Below, in pieces: positions 7,697 through 17,090 of a stretch of DNA of 32,021 bases (within the stretch, counting starts at the first letter, position 1; the number at the start of each line of letters is the position of its first letter). The position numbers were made by a program, and so were the translations under genes. The stretch spans positions 1 through 32,021 of the forward strand of contig NZ_RHPP01000037.1 of the NCBI RefSeq assembly GCF_003935715.1, given 5' to 3'. Under the pieces are notes generated by a model. The model did not search any database. It was not told the DNA's origin and saw nothing but the letters and a program-made list of their open reading frames with translations. This stretch comes from Stenotrophomonas sp. 278 (lineage in GTDB: Bacteria > Pseudomonadota > Gammaproteobacteria > Xanthomonadales > Xanthomonadaceae).

Positions 7697-10600
7697 ATGG
7701 TCGGGCAGGGCAAGTGGAAAGGAATCATCGCGCTGGCGCTCGCCGCCGGCCTGGCGTTCGGCATCAGCGGCTGCAAACGCAACGAAAGTGGCCAGCTGCC
7801 CGAGGCCTCCGGCAAGCCGATCGCGGCCAAAGCCGAGGCGGTCACTGAGTTCACCCTGCTGCGTGCCTACCCTGACCAGAAGGGCGATGGACTGTCGCTG
7901 GCGCTGGAATTCTCGCGCCCGCTGGTCGGTACCCAGGACTTCGACAAGCTCGTCCGCTTCGAAGAGAAGGTCGGCACGGAGGACAGCAGCTGGACGCTCT
8001 CCGACGACGGCACCACGCTGCGCTACCCGTTCGTGGAAGCGGCCAAGGACTACACCCTGGTCGTGTCGCCCGATCTGCTGGCCGCCGATGGCAGCCGCAT
8101 CGGCAAGGAACTGAAGCAGAAGGTGTTCACCGGCGAACTCAAGCCGGCGGCCGGCTTCGCCTCCCAGGGCAGCGTGCTGCCGGCACGCGACAGCCGCGGC
8201 TTGCCGGTGGTCTCGGTCAATGTGCCCGAGGTGGACGTGGAGTTCCTCCGCGTACGCGAAAAGCAGCTGCCCCAGTTCTTCAGCCAGTACCAGCGCGGTG
8301 GCCGTCGTGGCAGCTGGGAGCTGGACAGCGAGTACGGGGACAAGACCCCGATGTCGCAGCTGGCCGAGCCGGTCTATGTGAACCGCTTCGTGATCGGCGG
8401 CAAGCAGAACGAGCGCGTGCTCACCTACCTGCCCACCCAGGACATCAAGGAACTGCAGGAGCCGGGCCTGTACTTCGCGGTGATGAAGCGCACCGGTTCG
8501 TTCGACAGCGAGTTTGACACCGCCTTCTTCACCGTCAGCGACATCGGCCTGCACACGCGCGCTTACAAAGACACCCTGTTCGTCCATACCGCTTCATTGC
8601 AGAGCGGCGCGTCACTGAAGAAGATCGATCTGCGCATTCTCGATGCCAAGGGCGAGGTGGTGCTCAGGGGCAGCACCGACGGCAACGGCAACGCACTGCT
8701 CAGGTACACCCTGGATGCCGGCCACGTGCTGATCGCCAGCAGCGGCGCGGACACGACCTTCCTGCCGTTCAACCAGCCGGCGCTCGACCTGAGTGAGTTC
8801 GCCGTGGCGGGCCGTGACAATGCCTGGTTCGACGTGTTCGCCTGGTCGGGGCGTGATCTTTACCGTCCCGGGGAAACGGTGCGCGTATCCGCGCTTCTGC
8901 GCGACAACGACGGCAAGCCGGTCAAGCCCCAGCCGGTCTATCTGCGGCTGAAGCAGCCGGACGGCAAGACCTTCCGTGAAACCCGCCTGCAACCCGGCGA
9001 GCAGGGTTACCTGAGCTTCGAGCAGACCATCCCGGTCGATGCCCCCACCGGCCGTTGGCAGGTGGAGTTCCGCAGCAATCCGGCCAGCAAGGAAGCCATC
9101 CAGGGCATGACCCTGCGCATCGAGGAGTTCCTGCCCGAGCGCATGAAGCTGGACCTGGACAGTCCGCAGAAGACCCTCAAGCCCGGCGAACCGCTCAAGC
9201 TGCAGGCCGACGCGGCCTATCTGTACGGTGCGCCGGCCGACGGCAACCGCTTCACCGCGCGTCTGGCGGTGGCCGCCGAGATGTCCCCGGTCGAATCGCT
9301 GCCGGGTTACTTCTTCGGCGACCCCACGCTTGAACTGCCGCGCGACGCGCGCGACGTGATCGACACCGAATTCCCGGCCGACGGCAAGCTGCGCCAGGAC
9401 GTAGCGCTGCCCGGCGAGGTCAAGGCCACCGCACCGGTCGCACTCGTGGTGTCCGGCAGCGTTTACGAGACCGGTGGCCGCACCGTCAGCCGCACCTTGA
9501 AGCGGGTCATGTGGCCGGCCCCGGTGCTGGTCGGCGTGCGCCCGCTTTTCGATCCCGATGACGGGGCCGACGCCAACAGCAACGCCCGCTTTGAGATCAT
9601 GCGCGTGGATGCGGCGGGCAAGGCCCACCCGGCCAAGGGCCTGAAAGTGACCCTGGTGCGCGAGCTGCGCGATTACCACTGGACCTTCAACGAAAACCGC
9701 TGGGACTACGACTTCACCCGCCGCTTCGAGAACAAGGAAACCCGCACCCTCGATGCAGGTACGGCGGCCGTCGGCATCGACTTCCCGGTGGAGTGGGGCG
9801 AGTACCGCCTGGAGGTGTTAGACCCCGGCACCGGACTGACCAGCCGGTATCCCTTCCATGCGGGCTGGAGCTGGAACGATGACAATCGCGGTCTGGATGC
9901 CCGCCCTGACAAGGTCAAGCTGAGCCTGGACAAGACCGGCTACAAGGCCGGCGATACCGTGCGCGTCACCGTCACCCCGCCGCATGCCGGCAAGGGCGTG
10001 ATCATGGTCGAGAGCGACAAGATGCTCTACGTGCAGGAGATCGACGCCAAGCCGGGCAGCACATTCGACCTGCCGGTCACCGCCGAGTGGGAACGCCACG
10101 ACGTCTACATCACCGCGCTGGTGTTCCGCGGCGGCAGTGCGCCCAGCAAGATCACCCCGGCGCGTGCCGTGGGCGTGGTGCACGTGCCGATGGACCGCAA
10201 GGCGCGCAGCGTGGCCGTGGGCCTGTCGGCACCGAAGCAGATGCGCCCCGAGCAGACCCTGCCGGTGACGGTGAGCGCGCCGCAGCTGGCCGGCAAGGTG
10301 GCGCATGTCACCGTATCGGCGGTGGATGTGGGCATCCTCAACATCACCCGCTTCCCGGTGCCGGATCCGGCGGCGCACTTCTTCGCGCAGCGCCGGCTGG
10401 GCGTGGATGCCTATGACATCTACAGCCGCGTGATTGAAAGTTTCGACGGCAGCAGTGGCAAGCTCAAGTTCGGTGGCGACATGGCCCTGGCCGCGCTGCC
10501 ACAGGCCAAACGTCCCACCGCCCGCGTGCAGACCGTGGACCTGTTTGCCGGTCCGGTGAAGCTCGACGCCAAGGGCAATGCCCGGGTCAATCTCAAGGTG

Positions 10601-12601
10601 CCCGATTTCAACGGCACCCTGCGTGTTTCCGCAGTGGTGTATTCGGACGACCAGTACGGCAAGCGGGACATGGAAACGGTGGTGCGTGCGCCGATCCTGG
10701 CCGAAGCCAGCATGCCGCGCGTGCTGGCCCCGGGCGACCGCAGCACGGTCACACTGGACGTGCAGAATTTCACCGGCAAGCCGGGTGAGTTCAAAGTGCA
10801 GGTTGAAGGTGTCGGCCCGATCACGCTGGGCGAGGGCAACCGCACGCTGAAGTTGAACGCCGACGCCAAGCAGACCCTGAGTTTCCCGCTGGGTGCGCGC
10901 GAAGGCTACACCGTCGCCCAGGTGCGCGTACGGGTGGACGGCAACGGCTTCAAGGTGGACCGCCGCTACGACCTGCCGGTGCGCGCCGCCTGGCCGCAGG
11001 TACTGCGCGCGCAGACCCGTACGCTCGACCCGCTGGCGGCGGTCAGCATGGACGCCGCGCTGGCCGACGGCCTGATGCAGGATTCGGTGAGTGCCCGCAT
11101 GCTGGTCAGTGCCTTGCCGCCGATTCCATTCGCCAGTGCGCTGGAAGGAGCCTTGCGCTATCCGTACGGCTGTGCCGAGCAGACCACCAGCAAGGGCTAC
11201 GCCGCACTGATGCTGGATGAAGCCACCGCCACCCTGCTCGGGGCCGGTGGTCTGGATGCCAGGCAGCGCCGCGAACGCATGGAGGGCGCGTTCGGCCGGT
11301 TGGCCTCGATGCAGGTCGCCAATGGCAACTTCTCGATGTGGGGCGACGACGGTTACGTCAATCCAGCGCTCACCCCTTACATCGCCGAGTTCCTGCTCGA
11401 CGCCAAGGACGCCGGCTTCGCCGTGCCCGATGCGGTGCTGCAGAAGGCACTGAACCGCCTCAGCGAGGACCTGCTGGCCGGTGGTAACCAGTTCTACGGC
11501 GAAGACCGTCGCGAGAACCTCAAATTCGCCAACCAGGCGTATTCGGGCTACGTGCTGGCTCGGGTCAACCGCGCCCCGCTGGGTACCCTGCGGGCGCTGT
11601 ACGACAACGAACGCAGCAAGGCGATTACCGGTCTGTCGCTGGTGCATCTGGGCATCGCCTTGTCGCTGCAGGGCGACCATAAACGCGGCGACGCCGCCAT
11701 CGCCGCCGGCTTTGCCAAGCCCAGCAGTGAGCGCCCGCAGTACTTCGGTGACTACGGCAGCGCGGTGCGCGACGACGCCCTGATGATCGCGCTGCTGCAT
11801 GAGCGCAAGCTGGCCAAGCCGGCCTACGATGCCCGTGCGGTGGACCTGGGCCGTGCCCTGGATGCGCGCCGCAACAACGGCTGGATGTGGCTCAGCACCC
11901 AGGAGCAGGTGGCACTGGCACGGCTGGGCAAGGCGCTGGCCGCCAACCAGAAGAAGCAGGTCTCGGGCGAGCTGGCCATTGGCGGAGAGGTGGAAGCGAT
12001 CGCCGCGCGCCGTCTGTTTGGTCGCGGGTTCGACTACGCCGCGCTGGCCAAGGGCGTGCGCTTCACCCCGCAGGGCGAGCCGCCGATGTTCGCCAGCCTG
12101 GAGGTGGCCGGCATTCCGCGCACCGCGCCGGAGCCGGACAGCCGCCACCTGGGCGTGGAGCGCAGCTGGTACACCACCGACGGCAAGCCGTGGAGCCCGC
12201 GTCCGCTGAAGGAAGGCGAAACCCTGATCGTGCGGGTCAACATCACTCCCAACCTGGACATGCCCGACGCGCTGCTGACCGACCTGCTGCCGGCCGGCCT
12301 GGAAATCGAGAATCTCAATCTGGGCGATGCCAAGCAATGGGCGGACGTGGTGGTGGACGGGCTGCGCATCAACGAACGCGGTGAAGCGGCCACCCTGCGC
12401 CACGAGGAGTTCCGCGACGACCGCTACGTGGCAGCGCTGAAGCTGTCGCGTGGCAGCACGGCCAAGGTGTTCTACCTGGTGCGCGCGGTCACCCCGGGCA
12501 CCTACACCGTGCCGCCGCCGCTGGTGGAGGACATGTACCGTCCCGACCTGCGCGGAGTGGGCCGCAGCAATCCGACCACGATCACCGTGGTGGAGCCCTG
12601 A
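7697..12601 (+). CDS. yfhM: Bacterial alpha-2-macroglobulin lipoprotein (YfhM type)
   Basis: A 1634-residue lipoprotein close in length to E. coli YfhM (about 1650). It starts at ATG 7697, seven bases after AGGGAG (7684-7689), and has a signal peptide with a lipobox (FGISGC, acylated C26). The family guards the periplasm: a protease that cuts the bait region triggers a thioester that traps it covalently. The thioester motif CAEQ is intact at C1159-Q1162, within YPYGCAEQTTS, so this is a trapping rather than a thioester-less form. MG1-type and bait-region domains should occupy the N-terminal two thirds, with a helical thioester domain after about residue 1130. The gene ends in TGA directly against pbpC, the classic partner gene, suggesting joint service at sites of wall damage. 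Confidence 0.93.
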   Translation: MVGQGKWKGIIALALAAGLAFGISGCKRNESGQLPEASGKPIAAKAEAVTEFTLLRAYPDQKGDGLSLALEFSRPLVGTQDFDKLVRFEEKVGTEDSSWTLSDDGTTLRYPFVEAAKDYTLVVSPDLLAADGSRIGKELKQKVFTGELKPAAGFASQGSVLPARDSRGLPVVSVNVPEVDVEFLRVREKQLPQFFSQYQRGGRRGSWELDSEYGDKTPMSQLAEPVYVNRFVIGGKQNERVLTYLPTQDIKELQEPGLYFAVMKRTGSFDSEFDTAFFTVSDIGLHTRAYKDTLFVHTASLQSGASLKKIDLRILDAKGEVVLRGSTDGNGNALLRYTLDAGHVLIASSGADTTFLPFNQPALDLSEFAVAGRDNAWFDVFAWSGRDLYRPGETVRVSALLRDNDGKPVKPQPVYLRLKQPDGKTFRETRLQPGEQGYLSFEQTIPVDAPTGRWQVEFRSNPASKEAIQGMTLRIEEFLPERMKLDLDSPQKTLKPGEPLKLQADAAYLYGAPADGNRFTARLAVAAEMSPVESLPGYFFGDPTLELPRDARDVIDTEFPADGKLRQDVALPGEVKATAPVALVVSGSVYETGGRTVSRTLKRVMWPAPVLVGVRPLFDPDDGADANSNARFEIMRVDAAGKAHPAKGLKVTLVRELRDYHWTFNENRWDYDFTRRFENKETRTLDAGTAAVGIDFPVEWGEYRLEVLDPGTGLTSRYPFHAGWSWNDDNRGLDARPDKVKLSLDKTGYKAGDTVRVTVTPPHAGKGVIMVESDKMLYVQEIDAKPGSTFDLPVTAEWERHDVYITALVFRGGSAPSKITPARAVGVVHVPMDRKARSVAVGLSAPKQMRPEQTLPVTVSAPQLAGKVAHVTVSAVDVGILNITRFPVPDPAAHFFAQRRLGVDAYDIYSRVIESFDGSSGKLKFGGDMALAALPQAKRPTARVQTVDLFAGPVKLDAKGNARVNLKVPDFNGTLRVSAVVYSDDQYGKRDMETVVRAPILAEASMPRVLAPGDRSTVTLDVQNFTGKPGEFKVQVEGVGPITLGEGNRTLKLNADAKQTLSFPLGAREGYTVAQVRVRVDGNGFKVDRRYDLPVRAAWPQVLRAQTRTLDPLAAVSMDAALADGLMQDSVSARMLVSALPPIPFASALEGALRYPYGCAEQTTSKGYAALMLDEATATLLGAGGLDARQRRERMEGAFGRLASMQVANGNFSMWGDDGYVNPALTPYIAEFLLDAKDAGFAVPDAVLQKALNRLSEDLLAGGNQFYGEDRRENLKFANQAYSGYVLARVNRAPLGTLRALYDNERSKAITGLSLVHLGIALSLQGDHKRGDAAIAAGFAKPSSERPQYFGDYGSAVRDDALMIALLHERKLAKPAYDARAVDLGRALDARRNNGWMWLSTQEQVALARLGKALAANQKKQVSGELAIGGEVEAIAARRLFGRGFDYAALAKGVRFTPQGEPPMFASLEVAGIPRTAPEPDSRHLGVERSWYTTDGKPWSPRPLKEGETLIVRVNITPNLDMPDALLTDLLPAGLEIENLNLGDAKQWADVVVDGLRINERGEAATLRHEEFRDDRYVAALKLSRGSTAKVFYLVRAVTPGTYTVPPPLVEDMYRPDLRGVGRSNPTTITVVEP

Positions 12602-14947
12602 TTGAGCCGGAACCGCTGGCTGTGGCGGGGCCTGCGCTGGGGCACCGCCACCTTGCTGGCGGTGCTGCTGGTGCTGGACCTGGCGTTCCCGCCGCCGCTG
12701 CCGAAGCAGCGCGATACCAGCACCCTGGTGGTGGCGCGCGACGGGACCCCGTTGCGCGCCTTTGCCGACGCCGATGGCGTGTGGCGCTATCCGGCCTCCA
12801 TCCAAAGCGTCTCGCCGCTCTACCTGCAGGCGCTGCTGAACTACGAAGACCGTTGGTTCCGGCGGCATCCGGGGGTCAACCCCTGGGCACTGCTGCGCGC
12901 CGGCAAGCAGTGGCTGGGCAGTGGCCGCATCGTATCCGGTGGCTCCACGCTGACCATGCAGGTCGCGCGCATTCTCGACCCGCACACACGCACGCCGTGG
13001 GGCAAGGTCAAGCAGCTGCTGCGCGCGGTGCAGCTGGAGCTTCACCTGAGCAAGGCACAGATCCTGGCGCTGTACCTGGAGCGTGCGCCCTATGGGGGCA
13101 CCATCGAGGGCGTGGAGGCGGCCAGCTGGGCCTACCTCGGTAAGCCCGCCGCGCAGCTGTCGCATGCTGAGGCAGCCTTGCTGGCGGTGCTGCCGCAATC
13201 GCCCAGCCGACTGCGCCCGGACCGTCACCCGGAAGCGGCGCAGCGGGCGCGCGACAAGGTGCTTGAACGCATGGTCGCGCTCGGCGTGTGGTCGCGCGAA
13301 GATGTCGACGATGCGCGCATGGAGGGCGTGGTCACCCGTGCGCTGCAGCCGCCGTTGCATGCCGCGCTGCTCGCCCAGCGCCTGCGTGCGGGCGAGCCGC
13401 GTGCCGCGCGCATTGAAAGCACACTCGATATCGGCCTGCAGCGTACGCTGGAAGAACGGGTCAGTTCCTATTTTTCACAGCTGCCCGGCCGCACCTCGGC
13501 TGCGCTGCTGGTCGTCGACAACCGCACCCTGGAAGCGCGTGCCTATGTCGGCTCGGTGGCCTTCGGTGACAAGCAGCGACTTGGTCACGTCGACATGGTG
13601 CAGGCGTGGCGTTCGCCCGGCTCCACGCTCAAGCCTTTCCTCTACGGGATAGCCCTGGACGATGGCCTGATCCATTCCGAAAGCCTGATGGTGGACGCAC
13701 CGCAGAGCTTTGGCGGCTACCGTCCCGGTAACTTCGACGCCGCGTTCAACGGCCCGGTCAGCGCCGCCACCGCGCTGCGGTTGTCGCTGAACGTGCCGGC
13801 GGTGGATCTGCTCGATCGGGTCGGGTCTGCGCGCTTTGCCGCGCGGCTCTCGCACGCCGGCATCAATCTGCGCTTCCCACACGGCAGTGCGCCCAATCTG
13901 TCCCTCATTCTCGGTGGCACCGGTGCCCGCCTGGAGGACCTGGTCGGTAGTTTCGCCGCCTTCAACCGCAACGGCATTGCCGGTCGCGTGCGTTATCGCC
14001 CGGACGATGCGGTGATCGAGCGGCGGCTGATGTCGCCGGGTGCGGCCTGGATCATCCGCGAGGTACTCGAGTCCAATCCGCGGCCCGGCTACGGCAGCGG
14101 CACCTTCGATGTCACCGGGCGCCCGCGCGTGGCCTGGAAAACCGGCACCAGCTTCGGTTACCGCGATGCCTGGGCGATCGGCAGCACCCGCCACTACACC
14201 GTGGGCGTGTGGGTGGGGCGGCCGGATGGCACGCCGCTTCCCGGTCAGTACGGCGCGGTGACCGCGCTGCCGCTGATGTTCGAAGTGGTGGACAGCCTGC
14301 CGCGCCAGCCCGGCGATGCCAGCGCCGCGCCGCTGCCCGGCAGCGTCAGCAGCGAGACCATCTGCTGGCCCACCGGCGAGCGCGAACAGGATGTATCGCC
14401 CGCGCTCTGCCAACGACGCCTGGACGCCTATGTGCTGGACGGCGCGGTGCCACCTACCTTCGCCGAACGCGATGCGCGGTTGTGGCAGGCCGGTCGCCAG
14501 CGTTTCCAGGTGGATGCGCGCAGCGGCCTGCGCCTGTCGCCGGAGTGCACGCTGCCGCACGAGGCGGAAAGCCGCGAGATCGCGCGTTGGCCGGGGCGGG
14601 TGTCGCCGTGGCTTCCGCTGGCCCTGCGCCGGGCTTCGCAGCTGCCGGCGCTGTCGCCGGATTGTCGCGACGAGGAGGCGGCGGGCGCGGGCACCCTGCA
14701 CATTGAGGGCCTCAATGACCGCGCCACGCTGGCGCGCGCGCCGAATGCCGAACACGGCGTGCGTCTGCAACTGCGCGCGCTCGGTACCGAACAGCCGGTG
14801 GACTGGCTGCTGGACGACCGCTGGATCGCACGCACGGAAGGCGCGCGATTGCTGCAGCGGGATTTCGACGAAGCCGGCGAGCACACGCTTACTGCCTTGG
14901 CTGCTGATGGCGCGTGGACCCAGGTACGGTTCCGGATTCTACGGTAG
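12602..14947 (+). CDS. pbpC: Penicillin-binding protein 1C (bifunctional transglycosylase/transpeptidase)
   Basis: A 781-residue inner-membrane enzyme. A signal anchor lies near residues 10-30. The GT51 transglycosylase domain shows its catalytic glutamate E82 (NYEDRWF) and the GGSTLTMQVAR motif. The transpeptidase domain has S341-TLK, S395-L-N and K513-T-G-T. The C terminus carries the PBP1C-specific beta domain (from about GAGTLHIEGLNDRATL onward). The start is TTG at 12602, directly after the alpha-2-macroglobulin stop, with GGAG at 12592-12595 as ribosome binding site; no ATG gives the membrane anchor. The stop codon TAG (14945-14947) is part of the GTAG head of a SMAG element. In E. coli PBP1C contributes little to bulk wall synthesis, and its pairing with alpha-2-macroglobulin suggests wall repair. 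Confidence 0.94.
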   Translation: MSRNRWLWRGLRWGTATLLAVLLVLDLAFPPPLPKQRDTSTLVVARDGTPLRAFADADGVWRYPASIQSVSPLYLQALLNYEDRWFRRHPGVNPWALLRAGKQWLGSGRIVSGGSTLTMQVARILDPHTRTPWGKVKQLLRAVQLELHLSKAQILALYLERAPYGGTIEGVEAASWAYLGKPAAQLSHAEAALLAVLPQSPSRLRPDRHPEAAQRARDKVLERMVALGVWSREDVDDARMEGVVTRALQPPLHAALLAQRLRAGEPRAARIESTLDIGLQRTLEERVSSYFSQLPGRTSAALLVVDNRTLEARAYVGSVAFGDKQRLGHVDMVQAWRSPGSTLKPFLYGIALDDGLIHSESLMVDAPQSFGGYRPGNFDAAFNGPVSAATALRLSLNVPAVDLLDRVGSARFAARLSHAGINLRFPHGSAPNLSLILGGTGARLEDLVGSFAAFNRNGIAGRVRYRPDDAVIERRLMSPGAAWIIREVLESNPRPGYGSGTFDVTGRPRVAWKTGTSFGYRDAWAIGSTRHYTVGVWVGRPDGTPLPGQYGAVTALPLMFEVVDSLPRQPGDASAAPLPGSVSSETICWPTGEREQDVSPALCQRRLDAYVLDGAVPPTFAERDARLWQAGRQRFQVDARSGLRLSPECTLPHEAESREIARWPGRVSPWLPLALRRASQLPALSPDCRDEEAAGAGTLHIEGLNDRATLARAPNAEHGVRLQLRALGTEQPVDWLLDDRWIARTEGARLLQRDFDEAGEHTLTALAADGAWTQVRFRILR

Positions 14948-14968
14948 GTACCGACCGTTGGTCGGTAC
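14944..14968 (+). repeat. SMAG repeat overlapping the pbpC stop codon
   Basis: GTAG (14944-14947) contains the pbpC stop TAG. Arms GTACCGACC (14948-14956) and GGTCGGTAC (14960-14968) surround loop GTT. It fills most of the 39-base gap between convergent pbpC and the peroxiredoxin gene and may terminate both. Confidence 0.9.
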
Positions 14969-14986
14969 GGACATGTCACCGCGCGA

Positions 14987-15469
14987 TCATGCTGGCAGGT
15001 GCGCCAACACATGCTCCGCCGACGATACCTCGAACTTGCCGGGCTCCTCGATCCATGCGTCCCGCACCACGCCGTTGTCCACATACAGCGCAAAGCGCCG
15101 CGAGCGTACGCCCATCCCCGAAGCGCTGGCATCCATCTCCAGCCCCAGTGCCCGGGTGAAGTCGCCATTGCCGTCAGACAGCAACTGCAGTCCGTCGGGC
15201 ACGTGCTGGCTTTCGCCCCATGCCTTCATCACGAACGGGTCATTCACCGCCATGCAGAACACGTCGATGCCGCGCGCGCGGAACTGTTCGAACTGCTCGA
15301 CAAAGCCGGGCAGATGACGGGCCGAACAGGTTGGGGTGAAGGCACCGGGTACGCCGAACAATACCGCCTTGCGTCCGTCGAACAACGCGCGGGTGTCCAG
15401 GGTTTCCATGCCCTCACGGATGCGCTTGAGGGTCACTTCAGGGATCGGCTCGCCAACGTGGATGGTCAT
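14987..15469 (-). CDS. Prx5-type peroxiredoxin
   Basis: A 160-residue thioredoxin-fold peroxidase that reduces hydrogen peroxide and organic hydroperoxides in the cytoplasm, with thioredoxin, glutaredoxin or glutathione as usual reductants. The active-site loop is P41-GAF-T45-PT-C48, the PxxxTxxC motif with the peroxidatic cysteine. The DPFVMKAW segment is typical of the Prx5/AhpC-TSA-2 group. The only cysteines seen are C48 and the one in VFCMAV, so an atypical 2-Cys resolving residue is not obvious. ATG 15469 was chosen over an upstream GTG (15487) because GGAG at 15477-15480 (minus strand) is well placed. It is convergent with pbpC and divergent from cbpA. Confidence 0.92.
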   Translation of the reverse strand: MTIHVGEPIPEVTLKRIREGMETLDTRALFDGRKAVLFGVPGAFTPTCSARHLPGFVEQFEQFRARGIDVFCMAVNDPFVMKAWGESQHVPDGLQLLSDGNGDFTRALGLEMDASASGMGVRSRRFALYVDNGVVRDAWIEEPGKFEVSSAEHVLAHLPA

Positions 15470-15644
15470 GGGGGTCTCCAGTAACACGGTCAGGGCAGGT
15501 CACATCGCCAGCCTAGCCCATGCATATCCCCGCCGCATGGCGCTGGGTCAAGTTTCGATCACGGCGCGCACGCCTGCACCCGCTAGAATTGCCTGAACAG
15601 CCCCCGCCGGCGCGGGCGGCCGACCCTATTCGAGGTGTTTTTCA

Positions 15645-16538
15645 ATGGAATTCAAGGACTACTACGCCACGCTCGGGGTGGAACCCAGCGCAGGCGATGC
15701 CGAAATCAAGACCGCCTACCGCCGGCTGGCGCGCAAATACCATCCCGATGTCAGCAAAGAGGCCGGTGCGGAAGAGAAGTTCAAGGCCGTCAACGAGGCC
15801 TACGAGGCTCTGCGTGACCCCCAGAAGCGCGCCGCCTACGACCAGCTCAAGGCCCAGGGCTACCGTCCCGGTGAAGAGTTCCACACGCCGCCGGGCTATG
15901 GCGGCGGGCAAGGCTTCGACTTCGAGGAGGTGTTTGGTGGCGGTGCCGGTGGCGGCGGCTTCAGCGACTTCTTCGAAAGCCTGTTCGCGCGCCAGCGCGG
16001 CGGTGGCGGCCGTGCCAGTGGCTTTGGCGGTGCCGGCGCTGGCCCGCAGCCGACCCGCGACACCCGCGCCAAACTCTCGGTGCCACTGGAAGCCGCTTAC
16101 AACGGTGACAGCCTGCGCATCACCGTCAACGGCAAGCAGCTGGACGTGCGCGTGCCCAAGGGCATCCGTCCCGGTCAGGTGATCCGCCTGGGCGGGCAGG
16201 GCACCAATGGCGGCAACCTGCTGCTGGAAGTGGAATATGCCGCGCACCCGCAGTTCGAGGTCGACGGCCGCAACATTCTTTACACGCTGGATGTCACGCC
16301 GTGGCAGGCCGCGCTGGGCACCAGCATCAGCGTGCCGACCCTCGGTGGCGCGGTGGAACTGAAGGTGCCGGCCGGCTCCGACGCCGGCCGCAAGCTTCGC
16401 CTGCGCGGACGCGGTCTACCGGGCAATCCGGATGGCGATCAGATCGTGGAAATCGAGATCGTCGCCCCGGTGCCCACCGATGACGCGCAGAAGAAGGCCT
16501 ACCGGAACCTGGCCAAGGCCTTCGGCGAAACCGTCTGA
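15645..16538 (+). CDS. cbpA: DnaJ-type co-chaperone/curved DNA-binding protein CbpA
   Basis: A 297-residue class B J-protein. The J domain occupies about residues 5-70 with the HPD motif at 33-35 (KYHPDV). A Gly/Phe-rich linker follows (roughly 85-130, including GGGAGGGGFSDFFESLF). Two C-terminal substrate-binding beta domains run from about 140 to 280, without the zinc-finger CxxCxGxG repeats of DnaJ itself. It should stimulate DnaK ATPase and may bind curved DNA. Start ATG 15645 has GAGG at 15632-15635; a TAGAAT box (15584-15589) upstream could be a -10 element, without a clear -35. The usual partner modulator gene cbpM is not downstream; a facing SMAG pair and a convergent gene are found instead. 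Confidence 0.92.
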   Translation: MEFKDYYATLGVEPSAGDAEIKTAYRRLARKYHPDVSKEAGAEEKFKAVNEAYEALRDPQKRAAYDQLKAQGYRPGEEFHTPPGYGGGQGFDFEEVFGGGAGGGGFSDFFESLFARQRGGGGRASGFGGAGAGPQPTRDTRAKLSVPLEAAYNGDSLRITVNGKQLDVRVPKGIRPGQVIRLGGQGTNGGNLLLEVEYAAHPQFEVDGRNILYTLDVTPWQAALGTSISVPTLGGAVELKVPAGSDAGRKLRLRGRGLPGNPDGDQIVEIEIVAPVPTDDAQKKAYRNLAKAFGETV

Positions 16539-16545
16539 GGTTTGT

Positions 16546-16570
16546 GTACCGACCAACGGTCGGTACCTAC
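16546..16570 (-). repeat. SMAG repeat, reverse (left half of a facing pair)
   Basis: GTACCGACC (16546-16554), loop AAC, GGTCGGTAC (16558-16566), then CTAC (16567-16570). It is the exact reverse complement of the unit at 14944-14968. Confidence 0.88.
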
Positions 16571-16589
16571 CGTCGTGTTGGCAACCCCG

Positions 16590-16614
16590 GTAGGTGCCGA
16601 CCGTTGGTCGGCAC
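16590..16614 (+). repeat. SMAG repeat, forward (right half of a facing pair)
   Basis: GTAG (16590-16593), GTGCCGACC (16594-16602), loop GTT, GGTCGGCAC (16606-16614). With the reverse unit at 16546 it separates convergent cbpA and the pilH-like gene and probably serves as a bidirectional terminator. Confidence 0.88.
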
Positions 16615-16618
16615 GCGG

Positions 16619-17002
16619 TCAACCCGCTGGCGATTCCTTGCTGTTGAACACGCGCTCCAGCACCTCGGACAGCTCGCTTTCCGAGAACGGCTTGGTGATG
16701 TAGGCCTTCGCGCCCTGGCGCATGCCCCACATGCGGTCGGTGTCCTGGTCCTTGGTGGTGACCAGGATCACCGGAATGTGCTTGGTGGTCGCTTCACGCG
16801 CCAGCGTGCGGGTGGCCTGGAAGCCATTGAGGTTGGGCATCACCACATCCATCAGCACCAGGTCGGGCAGCTCGGCCTTGGCCACTTCCACGCCGGCCGC
16901 GCCGTCGTCGGCGGTCAGGATTTCATGCCCCAGCTTTTCGACGATGCGCCGGATGCCCAGCTGCTGCGACGGTGAATCGTCGACGATCAGAATGCGTGCC
17001 AT
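16619..17002 (-). CDS. pilH: Single-domain response regulator, PilH-like
   Basis: A 127-residue stand-alone receiver domain with no output domain. The acidic pocket D8-D9, phosphoacceptor D52 (LVLMDVVMP), T82/T83 (ILVTTKD) and K104 (YITKPF) are all present. The sequence closely resembles PilH-type regulators of the Pil-Chp pathway (ARILIVDDSPSQ start, NLNGFQATR, KDQDTDRMWGMRQGAKAY), which control twitching motility by type IV pili. No pilG, pilI or pilJ neighbours are visible, so the assignment rests on sequence resemblance only; another CheY-like role is possible. It lies 88 bases downstream of the oxidoreductase gene on the same strand. The start ATG has a GGGGA-type ribosome binding site. 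Confidence 0.8.
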   Translation of the reverse strand: MARILIVDDSPSQQLGIRRIVEKLGHEILTADDGAAGVEVAKAELPDLVLMDVVMPNLNGFQATRTLAREATTKHIPVILVTTKDQDTDRMWGMRQGAKAYITKPFSESELSEVLERVFNSKESPAG

Positions 17003-17090
17003 GTTGTTCCCCAGGTAATGCCAGCAGTGTAGGCCCGGCCTGTGTCAGCGTGAAGGACCGGATGCGCCGTCTGTCGCCCAGCTGCAACGC

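Noticed and set aside
9818-13360. 1180-codon minus-strand frame opposite the alpha-2-macroglobulin and pbpC
   Set aside because: It spans two genes on the other strand, is Gln/His/Arg-rich and shows no domain; a codon-bias artefact.
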